Below are positions 1 through 5,283 of a DNA stretch of 7,101 bases, one piece after another. Below the pieces are notes generated by a model. That model made no database searches, had not been told where the DNA came from, and saw only the letters and a list, made by a program, of their open reading frames with translations. The stretch comes from CAYWXV01 sp964462535 (GTDB lineage Bacteria > Bacteroidota > Ignavibacteria > OLB7). A program made the position numbers and the translations under genes. The stretch covers positions 1-7,101 of the forward strand of contig CAYWXV010000106.1 of the NCBI GenBank assembly GCA_964462535.1. Reading direction: 5' to 3'. Positions within the stretch are counted from its first letter, which is position 1. Each line of letters starts with the position of its first letter.

Positions 1-1
1 A

Positions 2-154
2 TTGCTCGCCTACGCGGCCGCCTACTGGCAACGGATCGATACGCGGTCTCATGCCACACACAGTCGTCTCTTCAACGAGTTCACAGGTGAGAAGAGTAGA
101 CTGACCTCCCAAGAGAGCGTTGATGAACTACTTGGGGGAATGGACCGGCGCTAA
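2..154 (+). CDS. C-terminal fragment of an unrecognised protein (5' end outside window)
   Basis: Frame 2 is open from the window edge to a TAA at 152-154, giving 50 residues that begin LLAYAAAYWQRIDTR and end DELLGGMDRR. The other two forward frames look less like protein. The composition (Ala/Tyr-rich helix, then a charged tail with an SQESVDELL helix) is plausible for the end of a small soluble protein. The stretch LAYAAAYWQRIDTR loosely recalls the C-terminal helix of DUF433-type antitoxins (pattern LAYY...R.EIDA), but this is a weak resemblance and I would not assign the family. The gene ends 30 bp before arr on the same strand, so read-through into arr is possible. Confidence 0.45.
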   Translation: MLAYAAAYWQRIDTRSHATHSRLFNEFTGEKSRLTSQESVDELLGGMDRR

Positions 155-184
155 AGACCACAAACGGCAATCACCAGGTAGGCG

Positions 185-601
185 ATGATAGAAACAGACA
201 ATACGAATGCGCGACCATTCTATCACGGAACGAAGGCCGATCTGAAACCAGGAGACCTGATCGTTCCCGGCTACAATTCCAATTACGGTTCGCGGAAGAA
301 GGCCGGCTATGTCTACCTGACTGCCACACTTGACGCGGCAACGTGGGGAGCCGAGCTGGCTCAGGGAGACGCACCGGGGAGGATCTACATCGTCGAGCCG
401 ACCGGCCCGATCGAAGACGATCCCAATCTCACCGACAAGAAATTCCCTGGAAACCCAACCAGATCCTATCGAACGCGCGATCCCCTGCGTGTCGTGAGGG
501 AGGTTGCTGAATGGGTCGGACATACCCCTGAGCAACTTCAGGCAATGAAGGATCATCTTCAGGAACTTCGGAAGCAGGGTATCGAGGCAATCGAAGACTG
601 A
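185..601 (+). CDS. arr: NAD(+)--rifampin ADP-ribosyltransferase (Arr)
   Basis: Arr enzymes transfer ADP-ribose from NAD+ to a hydroxyl on the ansa bridge of rifamycins, inactivating the antibiotic in the cytoplasm. The 138-residue product is full length for the family (about 136-150 aa). Seen directly: FYHGTKA at residues 12-18, VYLTATLDAATWGAEL at 43-58, YIVEPTGPIEDDPN at 68-81, the family signature KKFPGNPTRSYRT at 85-97, and a C-terminal helix ending GIEAIED. The catalytic triad described for the mycobacterial enzyme (His19, Tyr49, Asp84) maps by spacing to His14, Tyr44 and Asp79, all present. The ATG at 185 follows an AGGTAGG-like stretch at 176-182, which is rather close. The DUF6064 gene starts 13 bp downstream, suggesting co-transcription. 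No mobile element is adjacent, so this looks like an environmental chromosomal Arr rather than the clinical cassette arr-2/arr-3. Function is not proven by sequence, but the family assignment is very secure. Confidence 0.96.
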   Translation: MIETDNTNARPFYHGTKADLKPGDLIVPGYNSNYGSRKKAGYVYLTATLDAATWGAELAQGDAPGRIYIVEPTGPIEDDPNLTDKKFPGNPTRSYRTRDPLRVVREVAEWVGHTPEQLQAMKDHLQELRKQGIEAIED

Positions 602-614
602 GAGAGAACCTGCG

Positions 615-1280
615 ATGAATCTACCCTTCTCCATCGAGCAGTTTTACGGCGTGTTTCGTGCCTACAATCAGACGGTCTGGCCCGCGCAGATTGTTCTCGT
701 GGTCCTGGCCGTTATCACCATCGTGATGATGTTGCGCCGACGGGCCTCGTCTGATCGGATCGCCTCCGGCCTCCTCGCCTTCCTCTGGATCTGGTTGGGC
801 CTCGCATACCATCTGGCCTTTTTTTCGTCAATCAATCCGGCCGCCTATGGATTCGCCGCACTCTCCGTAGTTGGCGGGCTTGTCTTTCTGTGGCAGGGCG
901 TGGTTCGCTCGCGGATTCAATTTCGGAGGCTCGGAGGTTGGAGACCGTTGCTAGGTGGGGCGCTGGTGGTCTATGCACTCGTCCTCTATCCGCTCTGGTT
1001 GTGGGCTGCGGGCCATGCCTATATGGCGACACCTACATTTGGGCTCCCCTGCCCCACGACTCTCTTCACGATTGGCGTCCTGGCATTTGCATACCCTACG
1101 AGCCCTCGATCCGTCTATCTGGTCCCGGTCCTCTGGTGTGTCGTTGGGGTGCAGGCTGCGTTTCTGCTGGGCGTGACACAGGATCTTGGCCTGGCCCTCG
1201 CCGGCGTTGTAGGGCTAGTGCTGATTGTTCGCTCGCGCGGCACTATTGCAACGACGGAACCATCGCATGATCCGCATTGA
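615..1280 (+). CDS. DUF6064 family integral membrane protein
   Basis: This 221-residue hydrophobic protein has about seven predicted membrane helices, near residues 23-40, 52-70, 77-97, 112-131, 147-161, 167-186 and 191-206. It matches my recollection of the DUF6064 pattern: an N-terminal FSIEQFYGVFRAYNQTVWPAQ segment, AYHLAFFSSINPAAYGF at 64-80, a GH motif at 133-134 and the strongly conserved TPTFGLPCPTT at 139-149 just before a helix. The family has no established function. The conserved polar loops GH and FGLPCPTT suggest a functional site at a membrane face, which is inference. The ATG at 615 has GAGAG at 602-606 at good spacing. The 13-bp gap to arr implies an operon, but no functional link between rifamycin modification and DUF6064 is known to me. 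Confidence 0.85.
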   Translation: MNLPFSIEQFYGVFRAYNQTVWPAQIVLVVLAVITIVMMLRRRASSDRIASGLLAFLWIWLGLAYHLAFFSSINPAAYGFAALSVVGGLVFLWQGVVRSRIQFRRLGGWRPLLGGALVVYALVLYPLWLWAAGHAYMATPTFGLPCPTTLFTIGVLAFAYPTSPRSVYLVPVLWCVVGVQAAFLLGVTQDLGLALAGVVGLVLIVRSRGTIATTEPSHDPH

Positions 1281-1296
1281 TCCTGTGGTGATCAAT
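1276..1296. repeat. 7-bp inverted repeat across the DUF6064 stop codon
   Basis: ATTGATC (1276-1282) and GATCAAT (1290-1296) are exact reverse complements separated by 7 bp. The left arm contains the DUF6064 stop codon (TGA 1278-1280). There is no following T-run, so it is a weak terminator candidate. It could equally be an operator-like dyad or chance. Confidence 0.35.
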
Positions 1297-1350
1297 CCAG
1301 TACGTGCTCACGTCGTCAATTTCGACTCCTCACCACGGTGCGTAATTAAC

Positions 1351-1399
1351 GTTGTGCATTACCCCGTCCTGCCGATCGCATTTCGGTTCGATGCACAAC
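1351..1399. repeat. 9-bp inverted repeat with 31-bp spacer upstream of the 1421 gene
   Basis: GTTGTGCAT (1351-1359) and ATGCACAAC (1391-1399) are perfect reverse complements. The right arm begins with an in-frame ATG (1391) that is an alternative start of the downstream gene. The arms carry GTT and AAC at their outer ends, the opposite polarity to integron attC sites (RYYYAAC...GTTRRRY). It may form a long hairpin in the leader RNA, or be an operator. Confidence 0.5.
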
Positions 1400-1420
1400 A
1401 CTGGATACATCACGGTTTAC

Positions 1421-1777
1421 ATGGAGAATCTCGTGGGAGTTTTCAATTTCGCCTTCCCGGTGCTGCCGGGAAGAGAAGAACAGGCACGTGCGTTCGCCGC
1501 GGAGGCAGTCGGTGCGCATGCAGAACACTATACGTCATTGATGAAGGCGTCGGGCACGACGCGGGTCACCTGGACCCTTCAGGAGACTCCGGTCGGCTCG
1601 TTCATTCTGGTGTGGTTCGAGGCGGATGATGTGGGAAAGATCTTCGAAATCCTGGCGACCGGGACGGGAGAAGACGCAGAGTGGATGCGTTCACGCACAA
1701 TGGACGTCGGTGGTGTAGACATGCGCGAACCAGTCCCAGGTCCACAGCCGGAGCTGATCATGGAATGGCCGGCATGA
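1421..1777 (+). CDS. Small conserved protein, DUF6176-like (tentative)
   Basis: The 118-residue product (from ATG 1421) opens with a strand, VFNFAFPVLPGREEQARAF, followed by a helix, EAVGAHAEHYTSLMKASG. A second strand region, RVTWTLQETPVGSFILVWFEADDVGKIFEIL, comes next, and the protein ends in GVDMREPVPGPQPELIMEW. This beta-alpha-beta layout with EADD and PGPQPELI motifs resembles small dimeric alpha/beta-barrel proteins annotated as DUF6176 or simply hypothetical. No catalytic residues are obvious and the function is unknown. Start choice is uncertain: in-frame ATGs lie at 1391 and 1421 and a TTG at 1352, none with a good Shine-Dalgarno. I chose 1421 because the recognisable first strand begins just after it. 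Starting at 1391 would add MHNTGYITVY. The gene stands alone after a 140-bp gap and ends 57 bp before the cupin gene. Confidence 0.75.
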   Translation: MENLVGVFNFAFPVLPGREEQARAFAAEAVGAHAEHYTSLMKASGTTRVTWTLQETPVGSFILVWFEADDVGKIFEILATGTGEDAEWMRSRTMDVGGVDMREPVPGPQPELIMEWPA

Positions 1778-1842
1778 GAGGTCATTCATGTCCGGACTAG
1801 TACCTCATTCAACGAATACCAACAGGGCGAATGCGTGACCTC
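1778..1842. repeat. Inverted repeat bracketing the intergenic gap and the cupin start
   Basis: GAGGTCA (1778-1784) begins immediately after the upstream stop codon and is the exact reverse complement of TGACCTC (1836-1842) within the first codons of the cupin gene. Inside the arms, CAT (1787-1789) can pair with ATG (1831-1833) across a 2x2 internal loop. The whole 57-bp gap could therefore fold as one arm-loop structure with the GTG start at the base of the stem. GTCCGGAC (1790-1797) is a further perfect palindrome in the loop. No attC core motifs are present at the ends. Confidence 0.45.
1824..1827 (+). promoter_or_regulatory. Ribosome binding site for the GTG start at 1835
   Basis: AGGG lies 7 bases before the GTG at 1835. 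The nearby ATG at 1831 is in a different frame, so this spacing supports GTG as the initiation codon of the DUF985 gene. Confidence 0.6.
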
Positions 1843-2338
1843 ACCGGCTGACGTTATCCGGGTGCTAGGGCTTGAGCCGCTTCCCGGAGAGGGAGGATAC
1901 TACCGCGAGACCTATCGGAGCTCGGCCGATGTCGAACCAGGTGCGCCGTTCAATGGATCGCGCTCGATGAGCACGGCGATCTACTATTTTCTCTCGCACG
2001 ACACGTTCTCAGCAATGCATCGATTGCCGGGGGACGAGATCTTTCACTTCTACATGGGCGATCCCGTCGAAATGCTGGAGCTCTTTCCTAACGGCCATGG
2101 TAGGATTACGATTCTCGGCACGGATCTCCGGACGATGCAGCCTCAACACGTCGTGCCCGGAGGAACATGGCAGGGCTCACGGCTGATCGATGGTGGGGCA
2201 TGGGCCCTGCTTGGAACGACGATGTCACCCGGATTCTCGTTCGACGACTACGAAGCGGGAGGAGCAGGTCTGAAGGAAGTCTATCCGGAGTTCGCACACA
2301 TGATCGAGACGCGCCTTACGCACGAAGCATCCGAATGA
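1835..2338 (+). CDS. DUF985 (Cupin_5) family cupin
   Basis: This 167-residue protein is a single-domain RmlC-like cupin of the DUF985/Cupin_5 family, and the length is typical. Visible family features are IRVLGLEPLPGEGGYYRETY at residues 8-27, STAIYYFLS at 46-54, and the cupin motif MHRLPGDEIFHFYMGDPVEM at 61-80 with candidate metal or ligand residues His62, Glu68 and His71. QHVVPGGTWQGSRL follows at 104-117 and TTMSPGFSFDDYE at 128-140. The substrate of this family is not established, although sugar-nucleotide or small-molecule binding is often suggested. The start is GTG at 1835, supported by AGGG at 1824-1827. The DUF1801 gene follows after 13 bp, so the two are probably co-transcribed. 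Confidence 0.92.
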   Translation: MTSPADVIRVLGLEPLPGEGGYYRETYRSSADVEPGAPFNGSRSMSTAIYYFLSHDTFSAMHRLPGDEIFHFYMGDPVEMLELFPNGHGRITILGTDLRTMQPQHVVPGGTWQGSRLIDGGAWALLGTTMSPGFSFDDYEAGGAGLKEVYPEFAHMIETRLTHEASE

Positions 2339-2351
2339 AGCGATCTTAACA

Positions 2352-2753
2352 ATGAGAACGGCAATGCACAGCGATACGAGGGCATACAACGAATCTCAGA
2401 CGGCGGCCGATCGGGAGATATGCGATCTTCTGGCCGCGGAAATCGAGAAGGGCCTTCCCGAGGCAGAGAACAAGGTCTGGCACGCCCATCCCGTCTGGTT
2501 CATCGATGGCAATCCTATCGTTGGATACAGCAAGCTGAAGAACTGCATCCGGCTCCTCTTCTGGAGCGGTCAATCATTTACCGAGCCCGGATTGAGCAAC
2601 GAAGGGAGTTTCAAGGCGGCGGAGGTGCGTTTTACCGATGTAGGTGAGGTCGACAGAGCCCAGCTACAGCGCTGGCTGACGGAAGCGCGTGATGTGCAGT
2701 GGGACTACAAGAATCTTGTTCGCCGCAAGGGAGTCCTGGAACGGCTGACATAA
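2352..2753 (+). CDS. DUF1801 domain-containing protein
   Basis: The 133-residue cytosolic protein carries the DUF1801 (YdhG/YjbR-like) core. It has an N-terminal helix ICDLLAAEIEKGLPEAENKVWHAHPVWF (residues 23-50), where the family's W.HPVW signature is clear. This is followed by strands DGNPIVGYSKLKNCIRLLFWSGQSF (52-76) and a C-terminal part with AEVRFTDVGEVDRAQLQRWL. The fold is related to frataxin/CyaY-like domains, and the biochemical role is unknown. Two in-frame ATGs compete: 2352, with a poor upstream site, and 2364, preceded by GAGA at 2355-2358. The protein could therefore start at Met5. It lies between the DUF985 cupin (13 bp upstream) and an AHSA1 protein (37 bp downstream), which suggests one transcript of small-molecule-binding-fold proteins. 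Confidence 0.88.
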   Translation: MRTAMHSDTRAYNESQTAADREICDLLAAEIEKGLPEAENKVWHAHPVWFIDGNPIVGYSKLKNCIRLLFWSGQSFTEPGLSNEGSFKAAEVRFTDVGEVDRAQLQRWLTEARDVQWDYKNLVRRKGVLERLT

Positions 2754-2790
2754 TTGAGCGACACTTCCAATTCACCAAACAGGGAAACAG

Positions 2791-3201
2791 ATGGAGAAAA
2801 TCTCGGTGCAAGCCACGGTCGCCGCGCCTATTGCAGAAGTGTGGCGCGCATATACGACTCCAGAGGACATCGTGCAGTGGAATGCGGCGTCTGACGACTG
2901 GCACACTACCTCGGCTACGGTCGACCTGAAGGTCGGCGGTGCATTTTCGTCGCGAATGGAGGCCAAAGATGGCAGTGCGGGGTTTGATTTTGCCGGGACG
3001 TACACGAGCATTGTCGAGCGGGAACTCATAGAGTATGCATTCGGCGATAGGGCTGCGCGTGTGGAGTTCAGTGATGGATCGGATGGCGTTACGGTTCGGG
3101 TCACCTTTGACAGTGAGCCGACGCATTCCATCGAGCAGCAACGGTTCGGATGGCAGGCGATTCTCGACAGGTTCGCCCGACACGTAGAGCAGGGAAGTTG
3201 A
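2791..3201 (+). CDS. SRPBCC / AHSA1-like (START-like) domain protein
   Basis: The 136-residue protein matches the activator-of-Hsp90-ATPase-homologue-1-like branch of the SRPBCC (Bet v1/START) fold. Its landmarks are an N-terminal strand KISVQATVAAPIAEVW (residues 3-18), the AYTTPEDIVQWNAASDDWHT segment (20-39), DLKVGGAFSSRME (45-57), the GTYTSIVERELIEYAFGD hairpin (69-86) and a long C-terminal helix QQRFGWQAILDRFARHVE (116-133). Such proteins make a hydrophobic cavity for a small ligand. The ligand here is unknown, and the name does not imply a real Hsp90 role in bacteria. AGGGA a few bases before the ATG is a good ribosome binding site. The gene follows DUF1801 by 37 bp and probably ends the transcript that starts at the cupin. 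Confidence 0.93.
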   Translation: MEKISVQATVAAPIAEVWRAYTTPEDIVQWNAASDDWHTTSATVDLKVGGAFSSRMEAKDGSAGFDFAGTYTSIVERELIEYAFGDRAARVEFSDGSDGVTVRVTFDSEPTHSIEQQRFGWQAILDRFARHVEQGS

Positions 3202-3268
3202 TCCGAGATGAGCAGGAAACGTCCTCGCTCGGTGTGTTTGGTCGACGGCAACGACGTCCGTCAGGCCA

Positions 3269-3329
3269 ATCGCCGCAGCAACGTGCATCCGATGGGCAGC
3301 CGCTATCTTGAATTCTCAACGACGGCGAT
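3269..3329. repeat. 7-bp inverted repeat whose right arm overlaps the cyclophilin start codon
   Basis: ATCGCCG (3269-3275) and CGGCGAT (3323-3329) are exact reverse complements, 47 bp apart. The right arm includes the first two bases of the ATG at 3328. It could be part of a leader RNA structure. At this length and spacing it may be chance. Confidence 0.3.
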
Positions 3330-3960
3330 GCGACACATCCTCACTGTCGTTCTGGTCGTTGTTCTCACCCTGTCACCTACGATGATCGTTGAAGCTCAGC
3401 AACAGAGTCACCCCTCGTCCAACTCGACAATCCACATAGCGATCGAGACTTCGTTGGGGGAGATCGTGGTTGGGCTGGATTCATCAGCCGCGCCCCTCAC
3501 AACCGGGAACTTCCTGCGTTACGTGGATGCTGGACGGTACAATGCCACGGAGTTCTATCGAACCGTCAGGCTTGATCCGGACAATCAGCCAAACAACACA
3601 ATCAAGATCGAGGTCATTCAGGGTGGCGTCAACTCCGAGAGCGATAGCCTCGCGTTGCCGCCAATCCTGTTGGAAGGAACAAACGTCACGGGCTTGAAGC
3701 ACCTCGACGGCGTTATCTCGATGGCGCGATCCGAACCGAATAGTGCGACGACGGAGTTCTTCATCTGTATCGGTGATCAACCTGAACTCGACTTCGGTGG
3801 GAGACGCAATCCGGATGGACAGGGGTTCGCGGCGTTTGGACGAGTGATTGAAGGAATGGACGTAGTAAGACGGATTCACCAGGCGCCGTTCGTGGAGCAG
3901 GCGCTGACGCCTCCAGTGCGAATCATCAGAGTGAGAAGGACCGCCGTTCGTCCGCATTGA
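3328..3960 (+). CDS. Secreted cyclophilin-type peptidyl-prolyl cis-trans isomerase
   Basis: From ATG 3328 this is a 210-residue exported cyclophilin that would accelerate proline isomerisation during protein folding outside the cytoplasm. Residues 1-23 form a signal peptide (MRH, a Leu/Val-rich core, then VEA before QQQ), giving likely cleavage after Ala23. The catalytic domain shows TSLGEIVVGLDSSAAPLTTGNFLRYV (41-66), FYRTV (76-80) with the expected active-site Arg78, VIQGG (96-100), GVISMARSEPNSATTEFFICIGDQPELDF (128-156) and GFAAFGRVIEGMDVVRRI (166-183). The Trp of eukaryotic cyclophilins is Leu154, and the His of their HVVFG motif is replaced (FAAFG), as is common in bacterial forms. An in-frame ATG at 3208, 6 bp after the AHSA1 stop, would add 40 residues of non-conserved, Arg-rich sequence before the signal peptide. 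I consider that start unlikely. Confidence 0.92.
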   Translation: MRHILTVVLVVVLTLSPTMIVEAQQQSHPSSNSTIHIAIETSLGEIVVGLDSSAAPLTTGNFLRYVDAGRYNATEFYRTVRLDPDNQPNNTIKIEVIQGGVNSESDSLALPPILLEGTNVTGLKHLDGVISMARSEPNSATTEFFICIGDQPELDFGGRRNPDGQGFAAFGRVIEGMDVVRRIHQAPFVEQALTPPVRIIRVRRTAVRPH

Positions 3961-4015
3961 AGACAACCCCGGCACGGTCCGCCCACGTGATATCAGGCTT
4001 GCGGCCGCTTCAAGC

Positions 4016-4075
4016 GCACCACACCCACAGCGTTGCGAGCCGCTGGCGCTTCACCCCGTTTCCTCTGTGTGGTGC
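4016..4075. repeat. 9-bp inverted repeat with structured 42-bp interior, between cyclophilin and membrane-protein genes
   Basis: GCACCACAC (4016-4024) and GTGTGGTGC (4067-4075) are perfect reverse complements. Within the interval CAGCG (4028-4032) can pair with CGCTG (4041-4045), so a stem with an internal hairpin is possible. The size (60 bp) is like an integron attC, but the RYYYAAC/GTTRRRY cores are missing. It occupies most of the 145-bp gap at 3961-4105, in which I see no other gene. Confidence 0.5.
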
Positions 4076-4105
4076 AACACCTGCACATCATCCATATGGT
4101 AGGTC

Positions 4106-4498
4106 ATGCCTGCGCCAACCATGATTCGAATAGCTGCTGCTCTGAATGTTGTGATCGCGGTCGGGCTTGGCGTCTTCTGTATCCCAGCAATCGGGAACCT
4201 GGCGCTTGGGCGCGACATACCGCTCGTGATGGGCTTTCCGGCGTATGGTCATGGCCCATTTGAACGAATTGGCATTCGCACGACCATTCCACTACTCGTA
4301 CTATTTCTTGCCGTTTGCATCGTACAAGGCGTAGCTGGCATTCAGCTCTGGGGAGGGCACCGTTCAGACGGAGTGCTATCGCTCGTCATGGTCCCTGTCG
4401 CTGGCGTCTTCTGGTGGGGATTTGCGTTACCGATTCCACCCATTGCAGCCGTTGTCTGGAGTTCCCTTATCCTGCTCAATTGGCAATGGCTCCGATAA
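4106..4498 (+). CDS. Small four-helix membrane protein, unnamed family
   Basis: The 130-residue product has about four transmembrane helices, near residues 8-30, 60-82, 87-108 and 111-127. The loop between the first two carries a conspicuous GFPAYGHGPFERIGIRTTIPLL segment (43-64), and the third helix contains FWWGFALPIPP (102-112). I recall similar uncharacterised proteins in actinobacterial and other environmental genomes with the same GFP.YG.GPFER and WWGFALP.PP motifs, but I know no family name or function. The ATG at 4106 sits just after GGTAGGT (tight spacing). An in-frame ATG at 4121 would remove only five residues. The GNAT gene follows 61 bp downstream. Confidence 0.82.
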   Translation: MPAPTMIRIAAALNVVIAVGLGVFCIPAIGNLALGRDIPLVMGFPAYGHGPFERIGIRTTIPLLVLFLAVCIVQGVAGIQLWGGHRSDGVLSLVMVPVAGVFWWGFALPIPPIAAVVWSSLILLNWQWLR

Positions 4499-4499
4499 C

Positions 4500-4580
4500 G
4501 TCTGTTTATGGGGTGATTGCCGCGCCAGGATTTGTTTGTGCCGCTCGCTAAGCCAAGCAATGATCGTCACCGAAACAGAC
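4500..4580. repeat. 8-bp inverted repeat bracketing the GNAT start
   Basis: GTCTGTTT (4500-4507), one base after the upstream TAA stop, is the reverse complement of AAACAGAC (4573-4580), which lies in codons 5-7 of the GNAT gene. Pairing extends by two more bases across a single bulged base (AC at the left with GT at 4582-4583). The spacer is 65 bp. Confidence 0.35.
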
Positions 4581-5090
4581 CGTCTGCTCCTGCGACACTT
4601 CCACATGCTCGACGTCGATGCCATGCAGAGCGTCTTTGGCGACGCCGAGGTTATGCATTACGGACCCGGTGTGCAGACCATTTTATGGATCCGTGAGTGG
4701 TTGCATAGTTGCCGAAGCGATTATTATCGCAAACTGGGTTTCGGTCCCTATGCGGTTGTGGAGAAATCGTCCGGTCGCGTATTCGGATATTGCGGGCTGT
4801 TCTATTTCCCGGATATATCGGGACAACCAGAAATAGAGATCGGATACCGGCTGGCGCGTGAATTCTGGGGGAAGGGATACGCAACCGAGGCAGCGCTGGC
4901 CGTGCGGGACTATGGCTTCCACGCTCTCTCGCTCACCCGTCTGATTGCATTGATTGATCCAGAGAACGCCGCATCACGCCGCGTCGCCGAAAAGATTGGG
5001 ATGATGTACGAGAAGGAGGTGATGCTCCCGGACTACACGCATCCGGACCACCTGTATGCGATCACTGCGGCTCTCACCCCCCCGCCCTGA
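4560..5090 (+). CDS. GNAT family N-acetyltransferase (RimJ/RimL type)
   Basis: From ATG 4560 the product is 176 residues, standard for the Acetyltransf_3 (RimJ/RimL-like) group of GNAT enzymes, which transfer acetyl from acetyl-CoA to an amine. The N-terminus ETDRLLLRHFHMLDVDAM (residues 5-22) is the typical first strand and helix. EIEIGYRLAREFWGKGYATEAALAVRDYGF (91-120) holds the acetyl-CoA pyrophosphate-binding motif A (REFWGKGYA), and LIALIDPENAASRRVAEKIGM (128-148) is motif B. All core elements are intact. The substrate may be a small molecule, antibiotic or protein N-terminus and cannot be told from sequence. Upstream in-frame codons run back to 4422 inside the preceding membrane gene, but the family N-terminus fits 4560. 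The Shine-Dalgarno is poor. Tandem hairpins follow the stop. Confidence 0.93.
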   Translation: MIVTETDRLLLRHFHMLDVDAMQSVFGDAEVMHYGPGVQTILWIREWLHSCRSDYYRKLGFGPYAVVEKSSGRVFGYCGLFYFPDISGQPEIEIGYRLAREFWGKGYATEAALAVRDYGFHALSLTRLIALIDPENAASRRVAEKIGMMYEKEVMLPDYTHPDHLYAITAALTPPP

Positions 5091-5095
5091 CCCTG

Positions 5096-5127
5096 TCCGC
5101 CGTGGCGGATCTCTCAATTCTGAGAGA
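5096..5127 (+). terminator. Two adjacent hairpins after the GNAT gene (possible terminator)
   Basis: TCCGC (5096-5100) pairs with GCGGA (5105-5109) around a 4-base loop. It is immediately followed by TCTCTCA (5110-5116) pairing with TGAGAGA (5121-5127) around ATTC. The hairpins start 5 bp after the GNAT stop. No T-run follows (the next bases are G-rich), so this is not a classic intrinsic terminator. It may still act in termination or mRNA 3'-end protection. Confidence 0.45.
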
Positions 5128-5190
5128 GGGGGGAGACCGAGTGTGCGATGCGCGGCGGGACATGATCCGGTTGCGAATCGACTGCCCGGA

Positions 5191-5220
5191 TTGACTATAG
5201 TCGATGCTGGATCGTCTAGG
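5191..5220 (+). promoter_or_regulatory. Possible promoter for the dienelactone hydrolase gene
   Basis: TTGACT (5191-5196) and TCTAGG (5215-5220) are separated by 18 bp, a passable -35/-10 arrangement about 64 bp before the gene. A perfect 10-bp palindrome GACTATAGTC (5193-5202) overlaps the -35 and could be an operator. The -10 is weak. The rest of the 193-bp gap 5091-5283 holds the tandem hairpins and no gene that I can see. Confidence 0.25.
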
Positions 5221-5283
5221 GTAGTTCTCCTCTGCGCCACTCGGCGTCCTCAGCGTTGATTATTCCTCCACCTAAGGCTATCC

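Noticed and set aside
128..634. 168-residue open frame on the - strand across arr
   Set aside because: It is the antisense shadow of arr, whose family match is unambiguous.
890..1270. Alternative + strand frame inside the DUF6064 gene
   Set aside because: The DUF6064 frame contains the conserved FGLPCPTT motif and regular membrane helices. The alternative frame is a GC-driven shadow.
2632..3288. 218-residue open frame on the - strand across the AHSA1 gene
   Set aside because: It is antisense to a clearly conserved AHSA1 protein, has low-complexity unlike-protein composition, and shows no recognisable domain.
3484..3975. 163-residue open frame on the - strand across the cyclophilin gene
   Set aside because: It lies opposite conserved catalytic motifs, so it is a shadow frame.
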